The notes beneath the pieces are model-generated. The model ran no database searches and was not told the origin of the DNA. It was given only the letters and a program-made list of their open reading frames with translations. A stretch of 64,000 bases of DNA from Streptomyces geranii (GTDB lineage: Bacteria; Actinomycetota; Actinomycetes; Streptomycetales; Streptomycetaceae), in assembly GCF_002954775.1 (NCBI RefSeq), contig NZ_PJME01000041.1:1-64000 (forward strand). The letters run 5' to 3'. Positions 1-8,448 of this stretch are shown in pieces (position 1 is the stretch's first letter; each line of letters opens with the position of its first letter). A program made the translations under genes and the position numbers.

Positions 1-119
1 GTTTCGGTGGTCATAGCGTGAGGGAAACGCCCGGTTACATTCCGAACCCGGAAGCTAAGCCTTACAGCGCCGATGGTACTGCAGGGGGGACCCTGTGGGA
101 GAGTAGGACACCGCCGAAC
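1..119 (+). rRNA. rrf: 5S ribosomal RNA
   Basis: The first ~119 bases match the streptomycete 5S rRNA as I know it. They start GTTTCGGTGGTC, carry the conserved loop CCGAACCCGGAAGCTAAGCC, and end GAGTAGGACACCGCCGAAC, which pairs with the 5' end. The window therefore begins at the distal end of an rrn operon, whose 16S and 23S genes lie to the left. A perfect hairpin terminator follows about 10 bases downstream. Confidence 0.97.
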
Positions 120-129
120 AAATATTGGG

Positions 130-165
130 AAAAGCCCCGTACCGGGAAAACGGTACGGGGCTTTT
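130..165 (+). terminator. rrn operon terminator
   Basis: A perfect 15-bp stem (AAAAGCCCCGTACCG, loop GGAAAA, then its complement) ends in a T run. It is a canonical factor-independent terminator directly after 5S rRNA. Confidence 0.93.
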
Positions 166-206
166 CTGCTTTTCCGGGGTGCTGTCGGGGGACTACCGTG
201 ATCCCC

Positions 207-767
207 ATGAGCAGCTTTGTGATTCGCTCCGTGCGGGCTGATGAGTGGCGTGCCGCCAAAGAGCTTCGGCTGGCTGCCCTGCGGGATCCTGTCGCGAATC
301 TCGCCTTCCTGGAGACGTACGAGCAGGCCGTGGGCCGGCCCGACTCCTTCTGGCAGGAGCGGGTTCGCGGTGGGGCCGAGGGGGCGACCGGGGCCCAGCA
401 GATCATCGCCGAGGGGCCCGACGGGGAGTGGGTCGGGGGACTTGTCGTGCTGGTCGAGGAGGCCGGGGCCGTCGACTGGGCCGGGTTCACCGTCGAGAAG
501 AAACAGGGGCACATCGTCGGGGTGTTCATGCTGCCCGAGCACCGGGGGTGCGGGCTCACCGATGTACTCTTCGACGCCGCCCTGGAGTGGGCCTGGGAGG
601 CCGCCGGGGTCGAGCGGGTGCGGTTGATCGTGCATCAGGACAACGCGCGGGCACAGCGCTTCTACCGGCGCGTGGGATTCGTACCCAGTGGGGTCACCGT
701 GCCGCTGCCCGGGAGTTCCGACGACTCCGAGCTTGAGTTCGTGCTGGAGCGGGAGACCGCTTCCTAG
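207..767 (+). CDS. GNAT family N-acetyltransferase
   Basis: A 186-aa protein predicted to transfer an acetyl group from acetyl-CoA to an unknown amine. The fold is recognisable: an N-terminal strand (FVIRSVRADEW), the acetyl-CoA-binding motif A region around VGVFMLPEHRGCGL (about residues 110-125), and the motif B ending NARAQRFYRRVGF. The reading frame stays open back into the 5S rRNA, so a start before the terminator is impossible. ATG at 207 is chosen. GTG at 198 has the better-placed GGGGGA and would add three residues. The gene converges on the secretion operon, with 18 bases between stop codons. The substrate cannot be told from sequence. Confidence 0.9.
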   Translation: MSSFVIRSVRADEWRAAKELRLAALRDPVANLAFLETYEQAVGRPDSFWQERVRGGAEGATGAQQIIAEGPDGEWVGGLVVLVEEAGAVDWAGFTVEKKQGHIVGVFMLPEHRGCGLTDVLFDAALEWAWEAAGVERVRLIVHQDNARAQRFYRRVGFVPSGVTVPLPGSSDDSELEFVLERETAS

Positions 768-785
768 GAGCTGGGGCTGCTACGG

Positions 786-2243
786 CTACATCTGTAGGTC
801 GTGGTGGGGCCATCTTGCTCGGAGTTGTTCTCTTGACCGGAGCAGGGCCAGGGTCGGCATGCCCCGGTCCGCTCCGGTGGTGAGGAGTTCCGGGAGCTGG
901 GGGAGGGGGGCGACCGCCGCGACGTCGTCCAGGACGAGGGTGAGTGGTGGGTCGAGGCGACCGGAGGATGACCGTTCGGCCATGCGCCGGCCGCGCTCGA
1001 CCACGCTTGCGGCCAGTGCCGTCAGGAGGGGCATCGCGCCCGGGTTCGTCCTGGGGTCCTCGATCGGTTCACCGACCACATAGAGCGTGCCCCCTTCGGC
1101 GATGAAGGAATCCAGTGCGAGGGCGTCATTTCTGTTCGGTGTGCATGCCTCGCGGATGTTCACCGTCGAGAGTGCGGAGAGGGCTCGGATCGTCAACTCC
1201 TGCGCGATGTCCCGGCGTTCGGGGTGCGCGGTGAGGGCGGCTTCGAGTTCGCCGGCGGCGCCGGGGGCTGCCTTGGGGTTGGTGCGGAGGATGCGTACGG
1301 CTTCCTGGACGTTGGTGCCCTGCGCCCAGCGGTGTACGTGGCGGATCGTGCGGGCGTCTATGGCGGCGGCGTGCAGGTAGCTGCGTAGGAGTGTTTCCGC
1401 GGTTTCCGCTGTTGTCTGGTCGATCTTCGCTGTGGGGCGGACGGGGGTGAGCAGGGCTGTTGCTCTTGCGGCTGCTGTGGGTCTGTCTTCGCAGCCTGTG
1501 GTGGGGGGCCAGTGGAGGCGGGCCGGGGTGTCGCAGAGGTGGGTGGGGTCGTAGAGGAGGGTGGGGCCGAGTTTGGCTCGGGCGTCCTTGGTTTCCTGCC
1601 AGAGGGTGGGGTTGGAGGTGAGGATCAGGGCGGGGCCCTCTGCGTCCTGGATGGCCTGGGTTGCGGGTTGGGTGCGGGTGTCTTTGGTGCCGAAGAAGAG
1701 AGTTTCCCGCCCACCCGCCCGTTTGCTGTCTGCTGCCAAGGCCGACGTCGAGGGTGTTTGTGGCGGAGGAGTTTTCTGGGGGACCTTCTCCGGCTCCCGT
1801 TCCGCCTCTACCGGCTCCTCCGTCCGCTGCACCGGCACCTCGTGGCGCGTCGGTGCCGGCGCCGACTTTCTTGCCGCCCGTACCGCCTTCCAGCGGGCCA
1901 ACGTCCCCAACACGAAGATCGTCAGGACGGACAGGATCATCAACTGGCCGATGAACAGGCCCCAGAAGAGCCCCCAGCCCGACAACTCGCCCGCCGGTGT
2001 TCGTGGCCAGGCAGCCGGTACGTCGGTCGGGGCCGTGATCAGGTGGCGCAGGGCCTCCGGGGTGCGGGTGAAGGTGACGCCCGTCGGCCAGGTGCCGTGG
2101 GAGAGGAAGCCCGCGATGCCTGTCGCCGCCCACACCAGGACCGTAAGGCCCAGGAGGAAGGCGATCAGGCCGACCAACAGGCCGTCGGAGACGCCGCGTT
2201 CGCCTTGTCGCTGGTCGCCCCGACGGCGTTCGTCCGGTCTCAT
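786..2243 (-). CDS. TraG/VirD4-like coupling protein, degenerate
   Basis: A 485-aa protein and the last gene of the type IV secretion-like operon. Two N-terminal membrane segments (about residues 20-45 and 92-115) precede a charged, proline-rich linker and a TraG/VirD4-like ATPase region. The Walker B-like stretch LTLVLDDV followed by PLPQLPELLTTGADRGM is typical of the family. Two things are odd. Where family members have GxxGSGKT I see no P-loop (FFGTKDTRTQPATQAI instead), and the protein stops soon after the ADRG motif, where longer relatives continue. It may be a structural or regulatory coupling-protein relative rather than an active ATPase. It starts 6 bases after the VirB4-like gene. 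Confidence 0.78.
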   Translation of the reverse strand: MRPDERRRGDQRQGERGVSDGLLVGLIAFLLGLTVLVWAATGIAGFLSHGTWPTGVTFTRTPEALRHLITAPTDVPAAWPRTPAGELSGWGLFWGLFIGQLMILSVLTIFVLGTLARWKAVRAARKSAPAPTRHEVPVQRTEEPVEAEREPEKVPQKTPPPQTPSTSALAADSKRAGGRETLFFGTKDTRTQPATQAIQDAEGPALILTSNPTLWQETKDARAKLGPTLLYDPTHLCDTPARLHWPPTTGCEDRPTAAARATALLTPVRPTAKIDQTTAETAETLLRSYLHAAAIDARTIRHVHRWAQGTNVQEAVRILRTNPKAAPGAAGELEAALTAHPERRDIAQELTIRALSALSTVNIREACTPNRNDALALDSFIAEGGTLYVVGEPIEDPRTNPGAMPLLTALAASVVERGRRMAERSSSGRLDPPLTLVLDDVAAVAPLPQLPELLTTGADRGMPTLALLRSREQLRARWPHHDLQM

Positions 2244-2249
2244 CGTTTC

Positions 2250-3683
2250 TCACGCCACCGTGGACTCGGAGGAGTCGTCGAGGTCGGCCAAGTGCTGTTC
2301 CACGAAGGCCGCCGCGCGTTCCTCGGCCTCCAACTCCGCGGCTCTCAGGGCGTCGTCGGTCAGCTGGAGGTCGCGGTCGCGGGACGACTCCGTCATCGCC
2401 CGGTCGGTGAAGACGAGGGCGCGTTCCGTCTCCGTGACCAGGTGTTTGACGACCTGGACGTTGCCGTTCACGTCCCAGACCGCGATGCCGGGGGTGAGAG
2501 TCGGGATGATTTCCACCGCCCAGCGCGGTAGGCCGATCACTCTGCCTGTTGCCCTTGCCTCGTCCGCCTTCTGGGCGTAGATCGTTCGGGTTGAGGCCAT
2601 CTTCAGGATCGCCGCCGCCTCCTTTGCCGCCGCTCCGTCCACCACGTCTGATAGATGGTGGACGACCGCTACGAACGACAGGCCCAGGCGGCGGCCGAAC
2701 TTCAGCAGGCGCTGGAAGAGTTGGGCGACGAACGGGCTGCTGATGATGTGCCAGGCCTCCTCGACCAGGAAGATGCGCTTCTTCCGGTCGGGGCGGATCC
2801 AGGTGTGCTCCAGCCAGACGCCGATGATCGCCATCAGGATCGGCATCGCGATCGAGTTGCGGTCGATGTGCGAGAGGTCGAAGACGATCAGGGGGGCGTC
2901 CAGGTCGATGCCGACCGTCGTCGGGCCGTCGAACATGCCTCGTAGGTCGCCGTCGACCAGGCGGTCGATGACCAGGGCCACGTCGAGGCCCCAGGCCCTT
3001 ACGTCGTCTATGGCGACGTTCATCGCCTCCGCCGACTCCGGTTCGGGGTGGCGGAGTTGCTCGACGATGTCCGTCAGGACGGGCTGGCGGTCGACGATCG
3101 TCTCGTTGACGTAGGCGTGCGCCACCTTCAGCGCGAAGCCGGAACGCTCGTCCAGGCCGTGGCCCATCGCGACTTCGATGATCGTGCGGAGCAGGGCCAG
3201 TTGGCCTGTTGTGGTGATCGCGGGGTCGAGCGGGTTGAGGCGGATGCCCATGTCCAGGGCGGCCATGGGGTCCAGGCGGATGGGGGTTATCCCCAACTCC
3301 TCCGCGATCAGGTTCCATTCGCCGACGCCGTCCTCGCCCTGCGCGTCCAGGACGACCACCTGGCGGTCCCGGAAGCGGAGTTGGCGCAGGACGTACGTCT
3401 TCTCCAGGGCAGATTTGCCGTTGCCCGACTCGCCCAGCACCAGCCAGTGCGGGGCCGGGAGTTGCTGCCCGTACAGCTGGAAGGGGTCGTAGATATAACC
3501 CTTTCCGGAGTACACCTCGCGGCCGATGATGACGCCGGAGTCGCCGAGGCCGGGGGCGGCGGTGGGGAGGTAGACGGCCTGGGCCTGGCCCGTGGAGGTG
3601 CGGACGGGCAGGCGGGTCGTCTCGATCTTGCCGAAGAGGAAGGACGTGAAGGTGTCGGTGAGGGCGGTCAGCGGGTCCCGCAT
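2250..3683 (-). CDS. VirB4/TraC-like secretion ATPase
   Basis: A 477-aa cytoplasmic ATPase of the HerA/VirB4 type, expected to energise substrate export or conjugative transfer. Walker A is GESGNGKS at residues 84-91, a second acidic motif is VVVLDAQGE near 109-117, and Walker B is IFLVEEAWHI at 304-313. The family's VVHHLSDV-type sensor segment follows. It lacks the N-terminal VirB4 domain, which in actinobacterial systems is carried on the separate SCO6880-like protein encoded just upstream (stop-to-start gap 13 bases). It is the only gene of this operon with an intact nucleotide-binding site. Confidence 0.88.
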   Translation of the reverse strand: MRDPLTALTDTFTSFLFGKIETTRLPVRTSTGQAQAVYLPTAAPGLGDSGVIIGREVYSGKGYIYDPFQLYGQQLPAPHWLVLGESGNGKSALEKTYVLRQLRFRDRQVVVLDAQGEDGVGEWNLIAEELGITPIRLDPMAALDMGIRLNPLDPAITTTGQLALLRTIIEVAMGHGLDERSGFALKVAHAYVNETIVDRQPVLTDIVEQLRHPEPESAEAMNVAIDDVRAWGLDVALVIDRLVDGDLRGMFDGPTTVGIDLDAPLIVFDLSHIDRNSIAMPILMAIIGVWLEHTWIRPDRKKRIFLVEEAWHIISSPFVAQLFQRLLKFGRRLGLSFVAVVHHLSDVVDGAAAKEAAAILKMASTRTIYAQKADEARATGRVIGLPRWAVEIIPTLTPGIAVWDVNGNVQVVKHLVTETERALVFTDRAMTESSRDRDLQLTDDALRAAELEAEERAAAFVEQHLADLDDSSESTVA

Positions 3684-3696
3684 CAGCGCATCAGCC

Positions 3697-5265
3697 CTAC
3701 CTTCGGATTCCGGTGGCGAACGGGAGTGTGTTGACGAACGCTCGGTGGTGCTCTCGGTCGCACCACTCCAGCTTCAGGTACGACTTGCCCGCCGACGCCC
3801 TTATCGTGCGCTTGTCGCGCGCCAGGGCCTCGGGGGAGCGGGAGGAGACGGTGATGTAGCCGACCAGGTTCACACCGGCCGCGCCGCTCGCGAGGTCCTC
3901 GCCGCGCTGGTCGATGCGGTTGTGGGAGGCCACGTCGCGGGGGTCGACCGTGCGGTTCATCTTGGCCGCGCGGCTCGCCTCGGCGTCGTCGTTCGTCTTC
4001 TCCGTCAGCATGCGCTCGATGGCCACCTCGGTCGGCTCCAGGTCCATCGTCACCGCCACCGTGCGGATCACGTCCGGGGTGTGGACCAGGAGCGGGGCAA
4101 GGAAGTTGACGCCGACCGGGGTCATCGGCCATTCCTTCACCCACGCCGTGGAGTGGCACCAGGGGGCGCGGGTCGACGACTCGCGGGTCTTCGCCTGGAG
4201 GTACGTCGCCTCCATGGCGTCCAGTTCGGCCGGCCAGGCGTTGCGCTTCGTCATCGCCTGGATGTGGTCGATCGGGTGGTCCGGGTCGTACATGGAGTGG
4301 ATCAGGGAGGACAGGCGGCCCTGGCCCAGGGGTTGGCGGACTCGGATGTCCGCCTCCTGCAACCGGGAGCAGATGTCCGTCAGTTCGCGGGCCATCACCA
4401 CCGCCAGGCCCGCGTCGCGGTCCACCTTCCTGCCGTGCTGGGGGCGGGCCGCGCGGGCCATCGCGTGGGCCTCTGCGGCCAGTTCGCGGTTGAAGTGCAT
4501 GCAGGCGACCAGATACGCGCGGTGCTGTTCGCTGCTCGTCGACACCATCGACTGCAGCTGCTCGTACGAGTGCTGCAGCCACGGCGGTGACTTCTCGTCG
4601 CCGCGTACGGCCACGTCCTTGGCGTGGGCGTCAGGGTCGGCCGGGAGGGTGCGGGCGAGCATCTGGAGGCGGGTGACGAAGCCGTCGCCGTTCGCCACGT
4701 GCTTGAGCAGCGTGCCGAAGCGGTCCACCAGGGCTTCCTGGTCCTCGCTGTCGCGCAGGCCGACGCCCGGGCCCTCGATCTCGATCGCGGCAGTCACCGT
4801 ACGGCGGTCCGCGTGCAGGAGTACGGCGATCTCGTCCGGGCCGAACGGGGCCGCGAGCCAGTTGATGCGGCCGATGCCGGGGGGCGGGCCGATCTCGACC
4901 TCGCGGCCGTCGATCTGGGTGCCGGCCTCCATGACGGAGCTGCGGTAGGCGGTGCCCTGGCGGAGGCTGCGCTTGTAACTGCGGTTGATCTCGAACCACT
5001 TGTAGATCGTGCGGCGCTTGTACGGGACGTACACCACCGCGAGGGCCAGCATCGGGAAGCCGGTCAGCAGCACGATGCGCAGGGCGAGTACGGGGACGAT
5101 CAGGCCGCAGACCATGCCGAGGAAGGCGCCCACGATGATGAGCGCGATCTCGCCGGACTCGCGGTTGCGGCCGACGATCGCGTTCGGCCGGGCCCGGCCG
5201 ATCAGGTACGTACGGCGGGGCGAGATGGCATGGGACACATGGGCCATCTGGGAATCCGTCGTCAA
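3697..5265 (-). CDS. SCO6880-family conjugation/secretion membrane protein
   Basis: A 522-aa protein of the SCO6880 family, which accompanies VirB4-like ATPases in actinobacterial conjugative elements. The N-terminus has a PrgI-like region with two close membrane segments (about residues 40-80, IALIIVGAFLGMVCGLIVPVLALRIVLL...VVYVPY) followed by KRRTIYKWFEI. The long C-terminal part is soluble and resembles the VirB4 N-terminal domain. Its start overlaps the stop of the VirB6-like gene by 4 bases (ATGA type), pointing to coupled translation. No enzymatic motif is seen; a structural role at the membrane beside the ATPase is inferred. Confidence 0.82.
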   Translation of the reverse strand: MTTDSQMAHVSHAISPRRTYLIGRARPNAIVGRNRESGEIALIIVGAFLGMVCGLIVPVLALRIVLLTGFPMLALAVVYVPYKRRTIYKWFEINRSYKRSLRQGTAYRSSVMEAGTQIDGREVEIGPPPGIGRINWLAAPFGPDEIAVLLHADRRTVTAAIEIEGPGVGLRDSEDQEALVDRFGTLLKHVANGDGFVTRLQMLARTLPADPDAHAKDVAVRGDEKSPPWLQHSYEQLQSMVSTSSEQHRAYLVACMHFNRELAAEAHAMARAARPQHGRKVDRDAGLAVVMARELTDICSRLQEADIRVRQPLGQGRLSSLIHSMYDPDHPIDHIQAMTKRNAWPAELDAMEATYLQAKTRESSTRAPWCHSTAWVKEWPMTPVGVNFLAPLLVHTPDVIRTVAVTMDLEPTEVAIERMLTEKTNDDAEASRAAKMNRTVDPRDVASHNRIDQRGEDLASGAAGVNLVGYITVSSRSPEALARDKRTIRASAGKSYLKLEWCDREHHRAFVNTLPFATGIRR

Positions 5266-6614
5266 CGCCCGTCACCTCCAGGGCGGTTGGATCGGTTGCT
5301 GTTGCCGGCGTGCGGGCCGCTGCGCGGTGGGGGTGCGGCGGAGGGGACAGATCCGCCGCCGCCCGAGGGCCGCGAGCTGTGTGCGGCCACGCCGCCGGAC
5401 GCGGGGTTGGCCGGGCGCGGCGCGGAGGACGACTGGCCGCCGGCTCCGCCGCCGTTGTTGTCGGCCCTGGTGCTGTGGGTCTTGATGCCCTGGGCGACGA
5501 GGGTCGCCGGGGAGCTGATGACCGCGGCGGCCTTGCCTTCGGCGCCCTGCATGATGCGGTTGTTGCGGGAGTTGGCGATCTCGTCGCCGAAGCCGGGCAC
5601 GAAGCGGTAGATCATCGCGCTCGCGAAGATGGCGAGGAGGATGATGGAGAGGCCGGAGACGACCGCCGAGAAGGCGTCCGGGCCGTCGTCGTTCGTGGCC
5701 AGCGCGCCCGCGAGGCCGAGCACGATGGCGATCACCGGTTTGACCAGGATGACCGCGATCATGATGCCGGCCCAGCGGCGGACGTGCCCCCACAGGTTCT
5801 TGTCGACCAGCCCCGCGTACACGACCGTGCCGAGCAGGGCGCCGACGTACAACAGGGCGGCCCTGATGACCAGTTCGAGCCAGAGGACGCCGGCCGCGAG
5901 GATCGACACCATGGAGACCACGATCAGCATGATCGGGCCGCCGCCGATGTCCTCGCCCTTGGCGAGCGCGCCGGAGAAGGTGCCGAAGAACGTGTCGGTC
6001 TGGTCGCCCGTCGCGCTCGCCAGGACCTCGGTGACGCCGTCGGTCGCGGAGACGACGGTGTAGAGGATGAGGGGCGTGAAGGCGGAGGCCAGGACGGTCA
6101 GCCAGAGGAAGCCGATCGCCTCGGAGATGGCGGTGGTGAGGGGGACGCCCCGCATGGCCCGCTTGGCGACCGCGAGCAGCCACAGCACCAGGGTCAGCAC
6201 GGTGGACGCGGCGAACACGACCGCGTACTGCTGGAGGAACTTGGTGTTGGTGAAGTCGACGTTGGCGGTGTCCTTCACGGCCTCGCTGAGCTTGTCGACC
6301 GTCCAGGAGGCGGCGTCGGCACACCCCTTGGCGAGGGAGGACAGCGGGTCGAGGGTGGAGGTGTTGTTGGTGACCGAGCCGGAGCCGGCGCCCTGCTGGC
6401 CCTCGCAGACCGCCTTGGCCGCGTCGGGCAGGAGCGCGCAGTCCGGGTTGCCGGCCGTGGACGAGGCCGACGGTGAGGGCGTGGGGGACGGGGTCGGAGC
6501 CGCGTACGCCTGGGTCGCCAGGAGTACGGCGGTCGTCTGTACGGCGGTCAGCGCGCCGGCGAGTTTGAGCACGAGGTAGGGCCTGCCTGACGTGCCTGGC
6601 GTGTTACCGGGCAT
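5262..6614 (-). CDS. VirB6/TrbL-like polytopic membrane protein
   Basis: A 450-aa membrane protein. It has an N-terminal signal-like segment ending ATQAYAAP, a Ser/Thr/Pro linker, about six hydrophobic helices between residues 125 and 350, and a long Gly/Ser/Pro/Asn-rich cytoplasmic tail. This architecture is that of TrbL/VirB6 inner-membrane channel proteins. The gene overlaps the TcpC-like gene upstream (stop at 6604 versus start at 6614) and the SCO6880-like gene downstream by 4 bases, so the three form one translationally coupled unit. Confidence 0.8.
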   Translation of the reverse strand: MPGNTPGTSGRPYLVLKLAGALTAVQTTAVLLATQAYAAPTPSPTPSPSASSTAGNPDCALLPDAAKAVCEGQQGAGSGSVTNNTSTLDPLSSLAKGCADAASWTVDKLSEAVKDTANVDFTNTKFLQQYAVVFAASTVLTLVLWLLAVAKRAMRGVPLTTAISEAIGFLWLTVLASAFTPLILYTVVSATDGVTEVLASATGDQTDTFFGTFSGALAKGEDIGGGPIMLIVVSMVSILAAGVLWLELVIRAALLYVGALLGTVVYAGLVDKNLWGHVRRWAGIMIAVILVKPVIAIVLGLAGALATNDDGPDAFSAVVSGLSIILLAIFASAMIYRFVPGFGDEIANSRNNRIMQGAEGKAAAVISSPATLVAQGIKTHSTRADNNGGGAGGQSSSAPRPANPASGGVAAHSSRPSGGGGSVPSAAPPPRSGPHAGNSNRSNRPGGDGR

Positions 6615-7491
6615 AGGTGAACCCTCCGTACTCGTCGATGGCCTTGCTGATCTCGTCCGAGGCGGCGGCCCTGGAGTCGCCGGGGACCGGGTTGGGGCCG
6701 TCCTTCTCCGCGTAGGAGACGACCTTCCAGTCGCCGCCCGACCAGCGCAGGTTGTAGGTCAGCGTGTTCCAGGACGAGGTGACCGGGCTGGTGGAGGTGT
6801 CGCCCGCGATGCCGCTCAGGCCGACGTACCAGACCTCGACGGTGGCGGTGGAGTCGCCGTACGCCACGGTCTTCGTGCCGACCGGGGTCACGCGGGAGAC
6901 GAACGTGCTGCCCTCGGGGGCGTTGCCGTTCGCGTCGAGGCCGAGTCTGGCGAGGAGGCTCGCGGAGTAGGCCTTGTCCAGGGGGCCCTTGAGTTTGGCG
7001 GCGGCCTCGGTGGTGAAGAGGGCGTCGACGAGCTTGTCGCGGGTGTCCTTGCGGTACATGCCGGTCGAGCCGAGGGAGACCGCGTAGTTGGCCGCGGCGG
7101 ACTGGGCGCCCTGCCGGTCGTGCGCGAAGCCGGCGGGGAGGCCCGCGGCCTTCTTCGTGACCGGCTGCTCGCCGGAGGCCGCGGTGGCCGCCGTGTCGGG
7201 GCCGCTCGCGCTGCCGGAGCCGGAGCCGCTGCCCGTGGTGGACGAGGAGGACGACGTAGAGGAATCGTCTCCTCCGCGGTTCGCGAAGGCGATGGCGGCG
7301 ATCAGCAGGACGACCACGCCGACCGCGGTCACCATGCCGCGCGAGGACCTGGTGCGGCGCGCGCCGCCGTAGAGGCCGCCGTTTCCCTGGTCGTGGTAGC
7401 GGGTGCGGGTCTGGCCCGTGCCGCCGTAGCCGCCGTCGTCGGGGCGCGCGGAATCGCCGTTGCCCTGGCTGTGTCCGTCACCGAGACTCAT
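6604..7491 (-). CDS. TcpC/VirB8-like conjugation protein
   Basis: A 295-aa bitopic membrane protein. It has a hydrophilic Gly/Arg-rich cytoplasmic segment (residues 1-55), one membrane helix (VTAVGVVVLLIAAIAFA), a low-complexity Ser/Thr linker and an extracytoplasmic domain of about 200 residues that resembles TcpC of Gram-positive conjugation systems, which has a VirB8/NTF2-like fold. The frame is open 48 codons further, but ATG at 7491 has GAGGGGAC upstream and is preferred. It should be the structural scaffold of the envelope machine encoded by this operon. Confidence 0.75.
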   Translation of the reverse strand: MSLGDGHSQGNGDSARPDDGGYGGTGQTRTRYHDQGNGGLYGGARRTRSSRGMVTAVGVVVLLIAAIAFANRGGDDSSTSSSSSTTGSGSGSGSASGPDTAATAASGEQPVTKKAAGLPAGFAHDRQGAQSAAANYAVSLGSTGMYRKDTRDKLVDALFTTEAAAKLKGPLDKAYSASLLARLGLDANGNAPEGSTFVSRVTPVGTKTVAYGDSTATVEVWYVGLSGIAGDTSTSPVTSSWNTLTYNLRWSGGDWKVVSYAEKDGPNPVPGDSRAAASDEISKAIDEYGGFTYAR

Positions 7492-7734
7492 CCGGCGTCC
7501 GTCCCCTCGACCTTGTGCCGCATCCACGTGTGTCGAATCCACGTGTACGGGGACCCGAACACGTGACAGTACGACGGTAGCCGTGCTGGTTCCCGCGCGG
7601 GCGCGGTGTGGTGACTCGACATCAGGGAGACGCAACCTCAGTCGGTGGGCACGACGGGTGGGTGGGTGGTGGGAGGGGAGAACCGGGTTCGCCCGGCGAC
7701 CGACTGGAGATGCGCCGCGCGCGGGTGGCGTCGG

Positions 7735-8052
7735 CTACACGGCCATGCCGTACACGATGGTGAAGAGGGTGCCGAGCGAGCCGATGATGAACACGCCCGT
7801 CAGGCCCGCGATGATGAGGCCCTTGCCCTGTTCGGCGCTGAAGGTGTCGCGCAGGGCCGTCGCGCCGATGCGCTGTTTCGCCGCCCCCCAGATCGCGATG
7901 CCGAGGCACATCAGGATGGCCACGGCCATCACGACCTGGACCATCGTCTTCGCCTCGGTGCCCAGGCTGCCGAAGGGGCCCCAGTCCGGAGCGATCCCGC
8001 CGATGATGGTGTTGATGTCGCCTTTTTCGGCCGCAAGCCACTGGTAAGTCAC
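7735..8052 (-). CDS. Small two-helix membrane protein of the secretion operon
   Basis: A 105-aa protein with two membrane segments (MVQVVMAVAILMCLGIAIWGAA and GLIIAGLTGVFIIGSLGTLFTIVYG) joined by a short basic loop. It is the first gene of the type IV secretion-like operon, 243 bases ahead of the TcpC-like gene. Size and topology resemble VirB2/VirB3 or TrbC-type pilin or channel subunits, but I see no clear family motif, so that role is inferred from context. It has no long leader peptide. Confidence 0.72.
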   Translation of the reverse strand: MTYQWLAAEKGDINTIIGGIAPDWGPFGSLGTEAKTMVQVVMAVAILMCLGIAIWGAAKQRIGATALRDTFSAEQGKGLIIAGLTGVFIIGSLGTLFTIVYGMAV

Positions 8053-8363
8053 CTAAGTCACCGCCCCTGTCGGGTAGTTCCGCGCGGCCCCTGCCGCAGC
8101 GCAGAGGTCAGGCCCATTCTCGCCGACAATGACACTGTCGTATGTCGACTTGAAGTCATTGATTGGCGGGATTCGTACGAATACCTTTATCGTCACTCTG
8201 TGTATCACGGCTGGTCACGCCGGGCAATGAAGTAGTAGCGAAACCTGTGGTGTGGTTCCGTCGTTGTGCAACCCCGTGTTCAGTCCCGTTTCTGACGGTC
8301 CGTCGCAAGGCCGGGGTCAGGGGCGGTGTCAGGGTCAGGTTATCGCGGACCCCGGACATGGCG
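8053..8363. other. Intergenic region upstream of the secretion operon
   Basis: About 310 bases between the secretion operon (leftward) and the S53 protease terminator. I see no credible gene; GC is lower than in the neighbours. It must contain the operon promoter. An inverted repeat CAATGAC (8127-8133) / GTCATTG (8155-8161) sits about 75-110 bases upstream of the first start codon and could be an operator. Confidence 0.5.
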
Positions 8364-8392
8364 ACGGGCCGCGGCTGGCAGCCGCGGCCCGT
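8364..8392 (-). terminator. Terminator of the S53 protease gene
   Basis: A perfect 13-bp stem, ACGGGCCGCGGCT with loop GGC, lies 57 bases past the stop of the protease gene. It has no U tract, as is common in Streptomyces. Confidence 0.75.
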
Positions 8393-8448
8393 TCCCCAGT
8401 GCCCGCCGGTGATCCCCACGACCTCCGGTGGCGTCTCTTTGTGTTGGG

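Noticed and set aside
18..206. Upstream extension of the GNAT reading frame into the 5S rRNA
   Set aside because: It would cross the rRNA and its terminator; the acetyltransferase domain begins at 207.
1126..3318. 730-codon open frame antiparallel-frame to the secretion ATPase genes
   Set aside because: Composition is Arg/Pro/Gly-rich as in GC-rich shadow frames, and it overlaps two genes with clear domains in another frame of the same strand.
786..8052. Integrative conjugative element
   Set aside because: I see no integrase, relaxase, attachment repeats or replication gene, and no tRNA gene to serve as attB.
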